Shown here: positions 8,237 through 18,387 of the stretch, piece after piece | Layout of the letters: the number at the start of each line of letters is the position of its first letter | Position numbering within the stretch: the stretch's first letter is position 1 | Assembly: GCF_043729335.1 (NCBI RefSeq) | Contig: NZ_JAYTLQ010000019.1 | Span: 84,416-148,415 of the forward strand | From: Crenothrix sp043729335 | GTDB taxonomy: Bacteria > Pseudomonadota > Gammaproteobacteria > Methylococcales > Methylomonadaceae | Direction: 5' to 3' | DNA length: 64,000 bases | Program-made: the position numbers and the translations under genes | The notes under the pieces: model-generated | What the model was told of the DNA's origin: nothing | Seen by the model: only the letters and a program-made list of their open reading frames with translations | Databases searched by the model: none

Positions 8237-9581
8237 CAGGGTTGGCAGCATCAGTTTTAAATTGTCGGCCTTATATTTAGGGCTGTTTTTAGTGTCATTT
8301 CTAGCGATTGGCATAGCCGTTTATATGTTAACGACCCAGACCCTGGAGCAACAGCTTAAAAACAGTATCGAGATGGAAGTGAATCGGCTGAAAACTGAAT
8401 ATGATTCAGGTGGTATAGCCGAATTGGCAGACGAAATTAACGAAGTTGATGGAAAGGGCTCACGCAGTCTTCTTGAATACGGGGTTATTCAGGGTAATGG
8501 TACGTTGATAGCGGGAAGCTTCTCAGGTTTTAAAAATTTTGCGGGCTGGCAGACTGTCACGCAATCAGCTAAGGCCAATAAAGTAGGAAATACATTTCTC
8601 TATGTCAGGGTTATAGCTTTATCCAATAATATTTGGCTGGGGGTAGCTCATAACGGCGAGACTATTCAGAATGCCGGTGCGGCGATTATTCGGGCATTTA
8701 TTTGGGGCTTTGTTTTAGTTATTTTTCTGGGTGCAATGGGCGGGCTGTACCTGAGCCGCGCTTTCCTGAGAAAAATACAGAGCATTACAACATCGACACA
8801 GGCCATTATTGCAGGCGATCTAAAGCATCGATTGCCCGTTTCAAAAAACCGCGATGAACTCGATGAGCTGGCTTTTTTGCTAAACCGTATGCTGGATAAA
8901 ATTGGCCTGTTACTTGAGAATATCCAGCAAGTTTCCAATGACATCGCACACGATCTGCGTACGCCGATCAGCCATTTAAAATTCAGGCTGGAAGATACAC
9001 TTACCAAGAACCTCACGGCTGAGCAATACCCAGAACGCATAGCCTTCGCCATTGAAGAAGTTGACAGCATTCTTGATACTTTCTCCGCCATGCTGAGAAT
9101 TTCCCAGATAGAATCCGGTTCCCGCCGTAGCGGTTTCAAAACCGTTAATCTCAGTGCTATCGTTGTTTCGGTGATTGATGCACTACAACCGGTCGCCGAG
9201 GAACAGGGGAAAGCTATTCGCGTAGACATTGATCAAGATGTCACACTGACCGGTGATAAAGAACTGCTGACGCAACTGGTCTTTAATCTGCTGGATAATG
9301 CCATCTTGCACACGCCTTGCAACACACAGATACAGGTCAGTCTGCGATTGTCAGATGCGCACATTGAATGGGTGGTGGCAGATAATGGTTCAGGTATTGC
9401 TGAAGTCTATCACCAGAAAGTATTCCAACGTTTTTACCGCCTTGAGCAAAGCCGAACCACGCCAGGTAACGGCTTGGGCCTTAGCATTGTTGCTGCTATC
9501 GTAGCGCTGCATGAAGGGAGCCTAACGCTGTTTGATAACAAGCCAGGTCTTAAAGTTGTACTACAGTTGTCGAGTCAATGA
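8223..9581 (+). CDS. Sensor histidine kinase, EnvZ/CusS-like
   Basis: 452 residues. Membrane segment 1 is at about 13-36, a periplasmic sensor loop at 37-155, membrane segment 2 at about 157-180 and HAMP at 180-232. The dimerisation/phosphoacceptor helix has H243 in NDIAHDLRTPISHL. The ATPase domain shows the N box (LVFNLLDNAILHT), G1 (VADNGSGI) and G2 (GNGLGLSIV). The start at 8223 overlaps the regulator stop, so the pair is translationally coupled. The periplasmic loop has no clear metal-binding His/Met cluster, so the signal is not obvious. Confidence 0.92.
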   Translation: MKLISRVGSISFKLSALYLGLFLVSFLAIGIAVYMLTTQTLEQQLKNSIEMEVNRLKTEYDSGGIAELADEINEVDGKGSRSLLEYGVIQGNGTLIAGSFSGFKNFAGWQTVTQSAKANKVGNTFLYVRVIALSNNIWLGVAHNGETIQNAGAAIIRAFIWGFVLVIFLGAMGGLYLSRAFLRKIQSITTSTQAIIAGDLKHRLPVSKNRDELDELAFLLNRMLDKIGLLLENIQQVSNDIAHDLRTPISHLKFRLEDTLTKNLTAEQYPERIAFAIEEVDSILDTFSAMLRISQIESGSRRSGFKTVNLSAIVVSVIDALQPVAEEQGKAIRVDIDQDVTLTGDKELLTQLVFNLLDNAILHTPCNTQIQVSLRLSDAHIEWVVADNGSGIAEVYHQKVFQRFYRLEQSRTTPGNGLGLSIVAAIVALHEGSLTLFDNKPGLKVVLQLSSQ

Positions 9582-9632
9582 ATGACTCCTTTCTCGTCCA
9601 CTTAACCGTACCCACCTTTGAATACAGTCATA

Positions 9633-11024
9633 ATGCCCAAGCCATTACATCGACAGGGATTTCAAACAACCTCGCTAATGAGATTATTTTGCGTATTAAC
9701 GACACTGTTTTCGCTAGCGTGTACGACTTACCATGCTAAAACATTAAATACTCAAACGGTAGCCCAATACAACAAAACGCCATCATCAGATCAGTTACAA
9801 ATGCTGGCATCTCACATTAAACACTCTTTACTTAAGCCGGTGGTATTTGAGTTATCGGATGGTTTATCCCCTGATGAGGCGGCGATTTTAGCGGTTTTGC
9901 AAAATAAAGATTTGCGCCTTGCCAGAAATAAACTGGGCATTGCCAATGCTCAATTATTACAGGCGGGTTTATTACCTAATCCTCGTCTTGCCTATAATAT
10001 TGCCGGAACCACAGGGGGATTAGATGCAGGCAAGGTAACAGGCTACGGTTTGAGTTTAGATTGGGAAGTCACTGCCTTGTTAACACAAGCCAATAGAGTT
10101 TCTGGCGCTAGTGCCGAACAAAAATCAGTTAATTTGCAAATTGCCTGGCAGGAATGGCAAGTGGCGCAAGCCGCAAAATTGGCGTGTTATCAATGGCTAG
10201 TGTATGCCCAGCAACAAGCCTTGTTAGAAGATAGCCTGCAACGTTTGACGCACAATAACGAACAGCTAAAAATAGCCGTCGATAAAGGTTTGATTACTGC
10301 GTTGGAAAGTATGTCCGGCGTCACCGCACAAACCACGCTGGAAAATCGTTTAGAGGGTGTGCTAGCTCAAAAAAGCCTACATCAACAACGACTCAACCGA
10401 GCGTTAGGACGGCAGCCCGATGAGTCTATTCCGTTTCAGGAAACCACCGCATTGCCTGAAGAATTGACTGTGTCCAGCTACATGCAACTTACCAGTAACT
10501 TATCACAACAACGCCTGGATTTATTGGCCTTGCAACAAGGCTATCAAAATCAGGAACAGCAAGTGCACATTGCTGTGTTGCAACAGTTTCCTAAAATCAG
10601 CATTGGTATTACCCATACCAAAAACAACAGTGATTACTACACGATGGGGGCAGGTATTTCGTTGTCGTTGCCGGTGTTCGATCAAAATCAGGGTGCGATT
10701 GCCTTGGCTAAAGCCAATCGGCAAACCTTGTTTGATGAATACAGCAATCGTGATTTTCAAAGCAAAGCCGATATTGCCGAATTGCTGGTGACCATCACTT
10801 CAGTAAACGGCGAAATTAAAACCTCTCATACCGCTTTGTCCAGCTTAGAAACATTGCTGGACGCTTACGATACCGCCAGCCAGCAAGGGCAAATTGACCG
10901 GCTGGTTTATTACACGGCGTGGAGTAATGTACTCGATAAAAAAGTGGATTTATTGACCTTGCAGTTGCATTTGATTGAAGCACAAATTGCTTTGGAAACG
11001 GCTACAGGACGCTATTCTTTATAA
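9633..11024 (+). CDS. TolC/CusC-family outer-membrane efflux protein
   Basis: 463 residues from ATG 9633. A TTG five codons upstream is the alternative, and ATG 9678 would give a shorter leader. A lipoprotein-type leader with cysteine in LFSLACTTY suggests acylation, as in CusC/OprM. Two outer-membrane-factor repeats follow, rich in alanine, glutamine and leucine, with coiled-coil stretches around residues 190-260 and 370-450 (ETLLDAYDTASQQGQ). It would form the outer-membrane duct of the RND pump encoded 1.6 kb downstream. It starts 51 bp after the kinase gene, so it is likely in the same operon. Confidence 0.85.
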   Translation: MPKPLHRQGFQTTSLMRLFCVLTTLFSLACTTYHAKTLNTQTVAQYNKTPSSDQLQMLASHIKHSLLKPVVFELSDGLSPDEAAILAVLQNKDLRLARNKLGIANAQLLQAGLLPNPRLAYNIAGTTGGLDAGKVTGYGLSLDWEVTALLTQANRVSGASAEQKSVNLQIAWQEWQVAQAAKLACYQWLVYAQQQALLEDSLQRLTHNNEQLKIAVDKGLITALESMSGVTAQTTLENRLEGVLAQKSLHQQRLNRALGRQPDESIPFQETTALPEELTVSSYMQLTSNLSQQRLDLLALQQGYQNQEQQVHIAVLQQFPKISIGITHTKNNSDYYTMGAGISLSLPVFDQNQGAIALAKANRQTLFDEYSNRDFQSKADIAELLVTITSVNGEIKTSHTALSSLETLLDAYDTASQQGQIDRLVYYTAWSNVLDKKVDLLTLQLHLIEAQIALETATGRYSL

Positions 11025-11380
11025 AGGTAGACATGTTGCGGGCCTTAATCAGGTTTTCGTACTTCGACAGATGGCAAAATTTAATGGAATTTATACTTCG
11101 TGGGTTAAAAATACCTGTTCCAGAATTATAGCCCCTAAATTGAAAATTGCTGACGTAATTGTCCTGCATACCGAAGGCAAAAAGGTTTCGCGTCGCGGAC
11201 TTTTCTGTAAAATCAGGCTGTCTCTATTGGGCTGTAGCGGGGATCATAAATCCTGTTAAAAAATAAAATCTAATCGTTTTAGCTGGGTGGCTGCGTAGTG
11301 ACAAATACATTTTTAAAATTTCGTACCAACTGGTTTTTGGAGTCGGTATTTCTACAAAATTACGATCAGGTTTAAACGAA
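11025..11380 (+). other. Gene-poor spacer between the TolC-like and MFS genes
   Basis: I find no convincing gene in these 356 bases. The frame that runs through it (to 11259) begins inside the TolC-like gene and has no domain-like composition. The last 100 bases are AT-rich and probably hold the promoter of the MFS gene, but no clear -35/-10 pair stands out. Confidence 0.4.
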
Positions 11381-12571
11381 ATGACATTTTACGGCAACAC
11401 ATTGCGTCAAATTCCAAAAGGTATTTGGGTGCTTGGCTTCGTCAGTATGCTGATGGATATTTCATCAGAAATGATTCATAGTTTGCTACCCCTTTTTATG
11501 GTGACCACCCTTGGTACCAGTGCATTTGTTGTTGGTATGATTGAAGGGTTAGCCGAAGCCACGGCATTAATTGTGAAAGTATTTTCAGGAATATTGAGTG
11601 ATTATATCGGTAAACGCAAAGGGCTTGCCGTGTTTGGTTATGCATTAGGAGCCTTCACCAAGCCCTTGTTTGCTTTAGCTTCCAGTAATGGGATCGTATT
11701 AACGGCTCGATTACTCGACAGGGTAGGGAAAGGTGTGCGCGGAGCACCCCGTGATGCTCTGGTTGCTGACATTACACCCCCTCATTTACGAGGTGCCGCC
11801 TTTGGTCTGCGCCAGGCATTGGATACGGTAGGCGCTTTTTTGGGCCCCTTGCTGGCAGTGGCATTAATGCTGCTTTGGGCTAACGATTTCAGAGCGGTAT
11901 TCTGGGTAGCTGTTATTCCAGGTATGCTCGCTGTTACGCTTCTTTTTTTTGGGGTTCATGAGCCGGAACGATCACAATCCGAACAAAGAACTAATCCAAT
12001 CCGGCGGGAAAATTTGCAACGCCTGAGTGTGTCGTATTGGTGGGTCGTAGCCGTAGGCGCAATTTTCATGCTAGCGCGTTTTAGCGAAGCTTTCCTAGTG
12101 TTGCGGGGTCTTCAATCTGGAGTTCCTATCGCATTTACACCCTTGGTTATGGTGGCAATGAACCTGATCTATGCGCTTTCAGCCTATCCCTTTGGTAAGC
12201 TGTCCGACAAGGTGTCACACACCTGGCTGTTGGCATCGGGGCTGGTTGTTTTGATAGTCGCCGATCTGGTTTTAGCGCACAGTAATCACTGGTCTGTTCT
12301 GTTGGCAGGGGTTGTATTATGGGGTATTCACATGGGTATGACGCAGGGTCTGTTGGCCGCTATGGTCGCTGATACTGCCCCGGCTGACTTGCGGGGCACA
12401 GCCTATGGATTTTTTAATCTTATGAGTGGCCTGTCCATGCTAGTTGCCAGCGGGATGGCGGGGTTTGTCTGGGATAGGTTTGGTGCTGAATTTACCTTCT
12501 ACACCGGAGCTGTTTTTTGCTTGTTAGCACTGGCTGGATTGGTTTTGCAACCCGCTCGCCCATTGCCGTAA
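11381..12571 (+). CDS. MFS permease with 12 predicted membrane segments
   Basis: 396 residues with the major-facilitator loop signature after helix 2 (GILSDYIGKRKGLAVFG) and a second copy after helix 8 (YPFGKLSDKVSH). The segment DRVGKGVRGAPRDALVAD marks a bacterial subfamily often found next to heavy-metal or multidrug efflux genes. Substrate is unknown. It lies between a TolC-like protein and an RND adaptor on the same strand, separated from both by 97-356 bp, so it may have its own promoter. Start ATG 11381 follows a purine-rich stretch. Confidence 0.85.
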   Translation: MTFYGNTLRQIPKGIWVLGFVSMLMDISSEMIHSLLPLFMVTTLGTSAFVVGMIEGLAEATALIVKVFSGILSDYIGKRKGLAVFGYALGAFTKPLFALASSNGIVLTARLLDRVGKGVRGAPRDALVADITPPHLRGAAFGLRQALDTVGAFLGPLLAVALMLLWANDFRAVFWVAVIPGMLAVTLLFFGVHEPERSQSEQRTNPIRRENLQRLSVSYWWVVAVGAIFMLARFSEAFLVLRGLQSGVPIAFTPLVMVAMNLIYALSAYPFGKLSDKVSHTWLLASGLVVLIVADLVLAHSNHWSVLLAGVVLWGIHMGMTQGLLAAMVADTAPADLRGTAYGFFNLMSGLSMLVASGMAGFVWDRFGAEFTFYTGAVFCLLALAGLVLQPARPLP

Positions 12572-12667
12572 AGTGATTCTTACATTCAACTTATTAAGTG
12601 CCATCGATAATAATCTGACCTGAAAAAGGCTAGCTCCATAAATGAGAAATTGCCGACACGAGACTAT

Positions 12668-13729
12668 ATGATGAAATTCAAATTACCCTTGCGTTTACTG
12701 TGTGTATCCGCAACGCTGCTTACGGCTTGCAGTGCAGAGCAAGCACAAGAAGCTGCACCCGCTGAAGTGGCCGCCATTGCCAAAGTGCAAACCCAGAAGC
12801 TGCGCTATGCGGATATGAGCGCAACGTTGACAGTCTACGGCTCAGTCGTGCCGTTATCGAACACCCTGCAAACGCTGACCGTCCCTTATGCCAGCCGTAT
12901 CGATAATGTCTATGTCACCAATGGCCAAACCGTTAAAATGGGCGATCCATTACTCTCTTTGCAACCTAGCGAAGATGCGCTGTTAGTGGTAAAACAGGCA
13001 CAACAAGATTTAGCCGCCGTCAAACAGGAGCACCAATTATTATTGGAGCGCGTCCAGCTAAAACTGGCGACACAACACGATGTGGTTATCAGCCAGTTGC
13101 GCGTCGATCAATCCAAAGCATTGATACAAGACTTAACGGCACGCGGCTCTATGAAAGCACATACCTTTAAAGCCACACAAGCGGGTGTCATTTCGTTAGT
13201 CACTGCACAAGAAGGCCAACGCATACCGGCTGGAAGTCCTTTGTTGCAATGGGTTGCACAAGATCAGCTAGGGGTTTCTTTGGGGGTTGAACCCGAAAAT
13301 TTCGCCCAATTGCATAATCAGCAACCCGTTTCGATAAGCCCCGTCAATCGCCCACACACGCCACCAATCAACGCGCATATTGAACTGATCAATCAGCAAA
13401 TTGACCCACTGACCCATTTGTTAAGCGTACTGGTTAAACCGGCTGCAAAATCCATCTTGCTGCTGAACGAAGCCGTACAAGCGCAGATTAATCTGGCTAG
13501 TAAACAAGCGTTAATTGCACCCAGATCAGCCGTTTTGCCGGATGGCGATGCGTACAGCGTATTTACCGTGGTGTCTAATCATGCCGTCAAACACACGGTA
13601 CAAATGGGCTTGGAAACCAGCACAGACGTTGAAGTCATCGACCCCACCCTAAAAGCCGATGACGACATCGTGGTATTGGGCAATTACGAATTACAGGACG
13701 GCATGGCTGTTGAGGTTAAACAGCCATGA
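12668..13729 (+). CDS. RND efflux periplasmic adaptor lipoprotein
   Basis: 353 residues from ATG 12668. A TTG at 12650 would add six residues before the same leader. A lipobox (LLTAC, Cys about residue 21) ends the signal peptide. The adaptor layout follows: beta-barrel and lipoyl halves with TVPYASRIDNVYVTNGQTVK and VISLVTAQEGQRIPAG around a short hairpin (about 100-150, QQDLAAVKQEHQLLLERVQLKL region). A membrane-proximal domain closes the protein. The stop overlaps the pump gene by ATGA. It bridges the inner-membrane RND pump to the TolC-like duct. Confidence 0.88.
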   Translation: MMKFKLPLRLLCVSATLLTACSAEQAQEAAPAEVAAIAKVQTQKLRYADMSATLTVYGSVVPLSNTLQTLTVPYASRIDNVYVTNGQTVKMGDPLLSLQPSEDALLVVKQAQQDLAAVKQEHQLLLERVQLKLATQHDVVISQLRVDQSKALIQDLTARGSMKAHTFKATQAGVISLVTAQEGQRIPAGSPLLQWVAQDQLGVSLGVEPENFAQLHNQQPVSISPVNRPHTPPINAHIELINQQIDPLTHLLSVLVKPAAKSILLLNEAVQAQINLASKQALIAPRSAVLPDGDAYSVFTVVSNHAVKHTVQMGLETSTDVEVIDPTLKADDDIVVLGNYELQDGMAVEVKQP

Positions 13730-16700
13730 CCCAATGGGCTTATCAACATCGTAGATCGGTTTTGTTTACGCTGGTTTTGTTCGCACTGGCGGGTTTATGG
13801 GTGATGAAATCACTGCCCGTTAGCCTGTTTCCACAGGTTATTTTTCCGCGTATCGTCATCAATATGGATGCCGGTGACAAACCCGCCGAGCGTATGGTGA
13901 TTGAAGCCACTATTACGGTAGAAGAAGCCGTTCGCGCTGTGCCCGGCGTGCTGAATGTACGCTCCACCACCACGCGCGGCAGCACCGACGTGGCGATCAA
14001 TTTTGTCTGGGATATCGACATGGTATCGGCCATGCTACAGGTGGAATCGGCGATCAATCAAATCCGTACCACCTTGCCGCCGACACTTGCGTTTACCGTG
14101 CGGCGCATGGAACCTACCGTGTTTCCGGTATTGGGTTACAGTTTAACGGCCAGCCATCAATCCGCTGTTACTTTACGCGACATCGCTACTTACCAAATCA
14201 GGCCGTTGTTATCAACGATAGCAGGCGTTGCCAAAGTTGAAGTGCTGGGCGGTGCGCTTGCCGAATATCAGGTGATCGTCGATAGCGCAAAGCTACGCGC
14301 TTTTAATCTCAGCATTGATGAAATCGCCAAATTGCTGGCAACCAGCAATGTGCTGCAAGCCGTTGGTCGCTTGGAGCAAAACTACAAGCTGTATTTATTA
14401 CTGGCCGATCATCAGTACCAAACTCTCGAACAGATTTCCAACACGGTATTGCGTCAAGGTTCTAGTGGTTTGCTGTTGTTAAAAGATGTGGCGAAAATCA
14501 GCAAAACCACCGCGCCGCAATGGCAACGCGTTACCGCCGATGGCAAAGATGCGGTGTTGTTTCAAATCATCCAGCAACCCGATGGCAGTACCGTCAACAT
14601 AGCCCAAGCGGTACAAGAAAAATTAGCCGTGCTGAAAAAATCACTGCCCGCTGATGTCAAAATCGCCAAGTGGTATGACCAAAGCGACTTGATCGTTGCT
14701 TCGGCCGGAACGGTAAAAGAAGCTTTGTTGATTGGATTAAGCCTGGCTGTCGTCACCTTGCTGGTATTTCTGCGTAATGGTTACGTTACCCTCATTGCCG
14801 CGATTACCGTACCAATGGCTTTAGCCGCCACCACGTTAATCCTGTACGTGATGGGGCAAAGTTTTAATATCATGACCCTGGGCGGCATGGCGGCGGCAGT
14901 GGCGCTTATTATTGATGATGCCATCGTCATGATCGAACACATCATGCGCCGCTTGCATGAAGGTGTTGGCAACGCGCGTGAACGCATTCAGGCTGCTGCC
15001 ACGGAATTTAGCAAACCACTGGCGGCATCGTCAGCGGCAACTATTGTTACTCATATTCCGCTGGCATTTTTATCGGGTGTTAGTGGTGGATTTTTTAAAG
15101 CTTTATCACTGACGATTGCTTCGGTACTCAGTATTTCTTTTCTGGTGGCCTGGCTAGCTGTACCGTTATTAGCGGCACGAGCTTTGACCAAACACCCTGT
15201 GGAAAAAGAAAAAATTTCTCGGCTAACGCAGTGGTTTCATGATACTTATACACGCTTAATGCAGGTTTTATTGCCGCGTCCCTGGTTGATATTAACCGCT
15301 TTGGCACTTTTGTTAGCCGGTGGTTTTTACGCTGAACGCACTATCGGCTCTGGTTTTATGCCCTCAATGGACGAGGGCGGTTTTATTCTGGATTACCGTG
15401 CGGAATCAGGTACGTCGGTGACTGAAACCGACCGCTTGTTACGGCAAGTCGAAAGCATAGTGCAGCAAACGCCGGAAGTTGAAACCTATTCACGGCGCAC
15501 CGGCCTAAGTTTAGGCGGCCATATTACCGAAGCCAACGAAGGGGATTTTTTCATCAAACTTAAACCCATGCCGCGCCGTAGTCTGGACGACATTATGGAC
15601 AGCATGCGCTCTGAAATACTTACGCATGTACCCGGTTTGGAGATAGAAATGGCCAAACTGATGGCCGATATGATCGGTGATTTAACCGCCGTACCGCAAC
15701 CGATAGAAATCAAGCTTTATGCTGATGATGGCGAGTTATTAACTACCGTCGCGGAAAAAGTCGCCGATGCCTTAGGCAAAATACAGGGTGTTGTCGATAT
15801 TAATAACGGTGTTATTCCAGCAGGCGATGCGTTAACGATACGGGTATTACCCGAACAGGCGGCGTTAGCGGGGCTGAGCAGCGATGAAATCAAGCTGGCT
15901 TTAAATGCCTATTTAACCGGAACGCTGGCCACACAATTACAGGAAGGTATCAAGATGCTTAATTTGCGCGTGTGGATTCCTGAACACGACCGCGCTAATA
16001 CCTACGCGCTGAAACAGTTACCCATACGCACGGCTACCGGTCAGTTTGTACCTTTGCAACGGGTGGCAGAAATAACCACCGTAACAGGTCAGCCACAAAT
16101 CCATCGCGATAATTTAAAGCGCATGGTGGCGATAACTGCGCGGCTCAACGGGCGTGATTTAGGTTCTGCCATCACCGCCATTGAGCAAACCTTAAAGCAA
16201 CCCAATATGCTGCCGCGTGGAGTCTATTATGTTTTAGGCGGTCTCTATGCCGAACAGCAAACCGCATTTACTGATATGCTGGTGGTGTTTATCGCTGCGG
16301 TCGCGCTGGTATTTGTGTTATTGCTGGCGGTTTACGAATCGTTTCGTGTTGCGGTGGCGATGATATTAACGACGTTATCATCAATGGCGGCGGTGTTTAT
16401 TGGCTTGTTGTTAACCCATACCGAGCTTAATATTATGGCGATTATGGGCATGACAATGGTGATCGGTATCGTCACCGAAGTGGCGGTGTTTTATTATTCT
16501 GAATACGAGAATTTGCCGAATGCCGAACAGCAACCGTGGCAGCATCTCATTGATGCCGGTATTAACAGAATGCGCCCGATTGCCATGACCACGCTTGCCG
16601 CGATTTTTGCTTTATTGCCTTTGGCACTCGGCTTAGGTGCGGGAGCAGAAATGCTCCAACCTTTAGCGATTGCGCTGATTTTTGGCTTGGTGATACAGAT

Positions 16701-16767
16701 TCCGTTGGTGTTGCTGGTATTGCCGGGGTTTTTACAGCTATTTAGAGTTCATTTGACAAAATGTTAG
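13726..16767 (+). CDS. Inner-membrane RND efflux pump
   Basis: 1013 residues, full length for an RND permease. It shows the N-terminal helix (about 10-30), two large periplasmic loops and 12 membrane segments. The proton-relay aspartates D397-D398 sit in LIIDDAIVM, the pattern of HAE-type and related pumps rather than the single-Asp heavy-metal CzcA/CusA signature. It lacks the methionine triads of CusA. Drug or small-molecule export is thus somewhat more likely than metal export, but the two-component system and TolC arrangement resembles metal resistance loci. Overlap with the adaptor gene shows tight coupling. No terminator is obvious after 16767. Confidence 0.9.
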   Translation: MTQWAYQHRRSVLFTLVLFALAGLWVMKSLPVSLFPQVIFPRIVINMDAGDKPAERMVIEATITVEEAVRAVPGVLNVRSTTTRGSTDVAINFVWDIDMVSAMLQVESAINQIRTTLPPTLAFTVRRMEPTVFPVLGYSLTASHQSAVTLRDIATYQIRPLLSTIAGVAKVEVLGGALAEYQVIVDSAKLRAFNLSIDEIAKLLATSNVLQAVGRLEQNYKLYLLLADHQYQTLEQISNTVLRQGSSGLLLLKDVAKISKTTAPQWQRVTADGKDAVLFQIIQQPDGSTVNIAQAVQEKLAVLKKSLPADVKIAKWYDQSDLIVASAGTVKEALLIGLSLAVVTLLVFLRNGYVTLIAAITVPMALAATTLILYVMGQSFNIMTLGGMAAAVALIIDDAIVMIEHIMRRLHEGVGNARERIQAAATEFSKPLAASSAATIVTHIPLAFLSGVSGGFFKALSLTIASVLSISFLVAWLAVPLLAARALTKHPVEKEKISRLTQWFHDTYTRLMQVLLPRPWLILTALALLLAGGFYAERTIGSGFMPSMDEGGFILDYRAESGTSVTETDRLLRQVESIVQQTPEVETYSRRTGLSLGGHITEANEGDFFIKLKPMPRRSLDDIMDSMRSEILTHVPGLEIEMAKLMADMIGDLTAVPQPIEIKLYADDGELLTTVAEKVADALGKIQGVVDINNGVIPAGDALTIRVLPEQAALAGLSSDEIKLALNAYLTGTLATQLQEGIKMLNLRVWIPEHDRANTYALKQLPIRTATGQFVPLQRVAEITTVTGQPQIHRDNLKRMVAITARLNGRDLGSAITAIEQTLKQPNMLPRGVYYVLGGLYAEQQTAFTDMLVVFIAAVALVFVLLLAVYESFRVAVAMILTTLSSMAAVFIGLLLTHTELNIMAIMGMTMVIGIVTEVAVFYYSEYENLPNAEQQPWQHLIDAGINRMRPIAMTTLAAIFALLPLALGLGAGAEMLQPLAIALIFGLVIQIPLVLLVLPGFLQLFRVHLTKC

Positions 16768-16792
16768 GTGCACTTGTGGGTATTTGTCTCAA

Positions 16793-17182
16793 TTAAATCT
16801 TTACTGATTTAGAGCAAGCATCCAATTTGCTTTTACGGATATCAATTTCCTGCTTGGAGCTGCCATTAGATTGACCTAAGCACCAATTGTAATGACCATC
16901 AACGTTATCATGCCATCGATCCCCCGCCAGATTACAGCCTAATTTCAGATTTTTTTTCTGCTGATCAACGGCTACGCGGGCATATCGATCGCATTTAAAA
17001 TGCGTTAAGCCATTGGGATTGACGGTAGGGCTAATAAGCACCAAGCCGAATAACCCTAATAGAATCTGCCGTTTTATTGAATTGATTAGTGGAATTTCCA
17101 TCTCAAAAAATCGAAAGCCTCCGCCAATAATAGCCGCGACAATACAACCAATACCCATAATAATAAGAAGATTGTTTTCCAT
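16793..17182 (-). CDS. Small membrane protein of unknown function
   Basis: 129 residues with two hydrophobic segments at the N-terminus (about 4-22 and 36-52), then a soluble tail with cysteines (KLGCNLAGDRWHDNVDGHYNWC, shown in part). I do not recognise a family. A strong Shine-Dalgarno (AGGAG on the minus strand) precedes ATG 17182. It starts about 40 bp downstream of the peptidoglycan-binding gene on the same strand and is probably co-transcribed. It converges with the RND pump, with only 25 bp between stops. Confidence 0.6.
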   Translation of the reverse strand: MENNLLIIMGIGCIVAAIIGGGFRFFEMEIPLINSIKRQILLGLFGLVLISPTVNPNGLTHFKCDRYARVAVDQQKKNLKLGCNLAGDRWHDNVDGHYNWCLGQSNGSSKQEIDIRKSKLDACSKSVKI

Positions 17183-17221
17183 CTCCTAGCCCCCCTAGCG
17201 GTAAACTCAACTGATAAATAC

Positions 17222-18178
17222 TTAAAAACCCGTGCCTACCAAGCTTTTCAACATGGTTTTATTGGCTAAACAATGCGAGCCATCTATTGGATCAATCGCT
17301 CGACGAGGACGCTTTAACCGGCACTCTTCTGGATCATTGGGATGCTCAACCCCATAAAATGCATTGATGACCGATTGTTCCTGATCATGATTAAAGGCGT
17401 GCGCTTGACCAAACATAACAAACTGAAATACCAAAGGCTGGTTTGTCGCCACCCAAGTGAAGTCTGATGACCAAGCTAACTCACCCTTGGTGCATCCCGC
17501 ATAGGCATTGGTTCTGGACAAGGGGACTCCGTCTGTTGATTGGCCCCATGTTGCCAATGAATAACACCTGCGCGGCAATGTCATTTGGCAATAATAATGC
17601 AGGGTAATATCTGACCACTGTGCGCTTGATTTTAAAGTTTTTAAACAAGCCGTTGTTGCTTTATGGCCTTTATCAGTATGTCCAAGTTCACCCAGACGCC
17701 GACTACCAAATGTATCGGCACTCTGGTTCATAGCCTCTAGTATGGCTACGCCGGGGATATCTAAATTAACACCGGGGGCGTTGGCGACATAATCGGCATA
17801 GGCACTAGTAGAAACCAAAAGGTCGACTTCATCTTGTGTTGGCATAGATCGCCAATTTTGCACGGGTGGGGTTTTATCATCGGAGGTAGTAATGGCTAGA
17901 TTAGCCAGCGTGGTATTATCCAGAACTCCGGTAACCGGTAGGTCAGATGTATCCTGGAAGGCCACAATGGTTGCGGTGGTATCTTTGTTCAGCATGCCAT
18001 CAAGTGCGCCGGGACTAAAGCCCTGCGCAGTAAGATTGGTTTGTGCTTGTTGAGTAATGGGATTATATCCGGCGGCAAAATCCACAGGATAAAATTCTGT
18101 ACCGGATGCCATGCTACTCATCAATAGCGGAATAAAATAGCACCGTCTATTAACTTTTATGAATGCCTGTAAGTCCAT
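17222..18178 (-). CDS. Peptidoglycan-binding-like secreted protein
   Basis: 318 residues. A leader (hydrophobic region about 10-25) is followed by a PG_binding_1-type repeat at about 36-92: QAQTNLTAQGFSPGALDG, then TATIVAFQ and TGVLDNTTLANL. The remaining 220 residues are rich in cysteine and aromatic residues and I cannot assign them. No catalytic motif of a hydrolase is visible. GGAGGGC before the start is a good ribosome site. Its partner is the small membrane protein downstream. A cell-wall-associated role is inferred from the repeat alone. Confidence 0.65.
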   Translation of the reverse strand: MDLQAFIKVNRRCYFIPLLMSSMASGTEFYPVDFAAGYNPITQQAQTNLTAQGFSPGALDGMLNKDTTATIVAFQDTSDLPVTGVLDNTTLANLAITTSDDKTPPVQNWRSMPTQDEVDLLVSTSAYADYVANAPGVNLDIPGVAILEAMNQSADTFGSRRLGELGHTDKGHKATTACLKTLKSSAQWSDITLHYYCQMTLPRRCYSLATWGQSTDGVPLSRTNAYAGCTKGELAWSSDFTWVATNQPLVFQFVMFGQAHAFNHDQEQSVINAFYGVEHPNDPEECRLKRPRRAIDPIDGSHCLANKTMLKSLVGTGF

Positions 18179-18387
18179 ATCTTGCCCTCCACACTACACA
18201 AATACCATTACTAACTATTTCCATTACTTAAGCAGACAGAGCCAAACTTTAAGTAGATTTAATAGTAAAGCAAAATTGCGTAAAAATCTGTGAACTATTT
18301 CACACACAGATGAAGTATTTTTTTTCTAATTTGTGCTATAGCGTTTGGAGAACAAGCTAGCTTTTTTGAGAACATGACCGCATGCGG

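Noticed and set aside
10975..11259. Plus-strand frame of 94 codons after the TolC-like gene
   Set aside because: It begins inside the TolC-like gene in another frame, has no domain or ribosome site, and its composition is not protein-like.
13726..16767. Reading the RND pump as a CusA-type copper exporter
   Set aside because: The membrane motif has the DD pair and lacks the methionine set of CusA; metal specificity is not supported.
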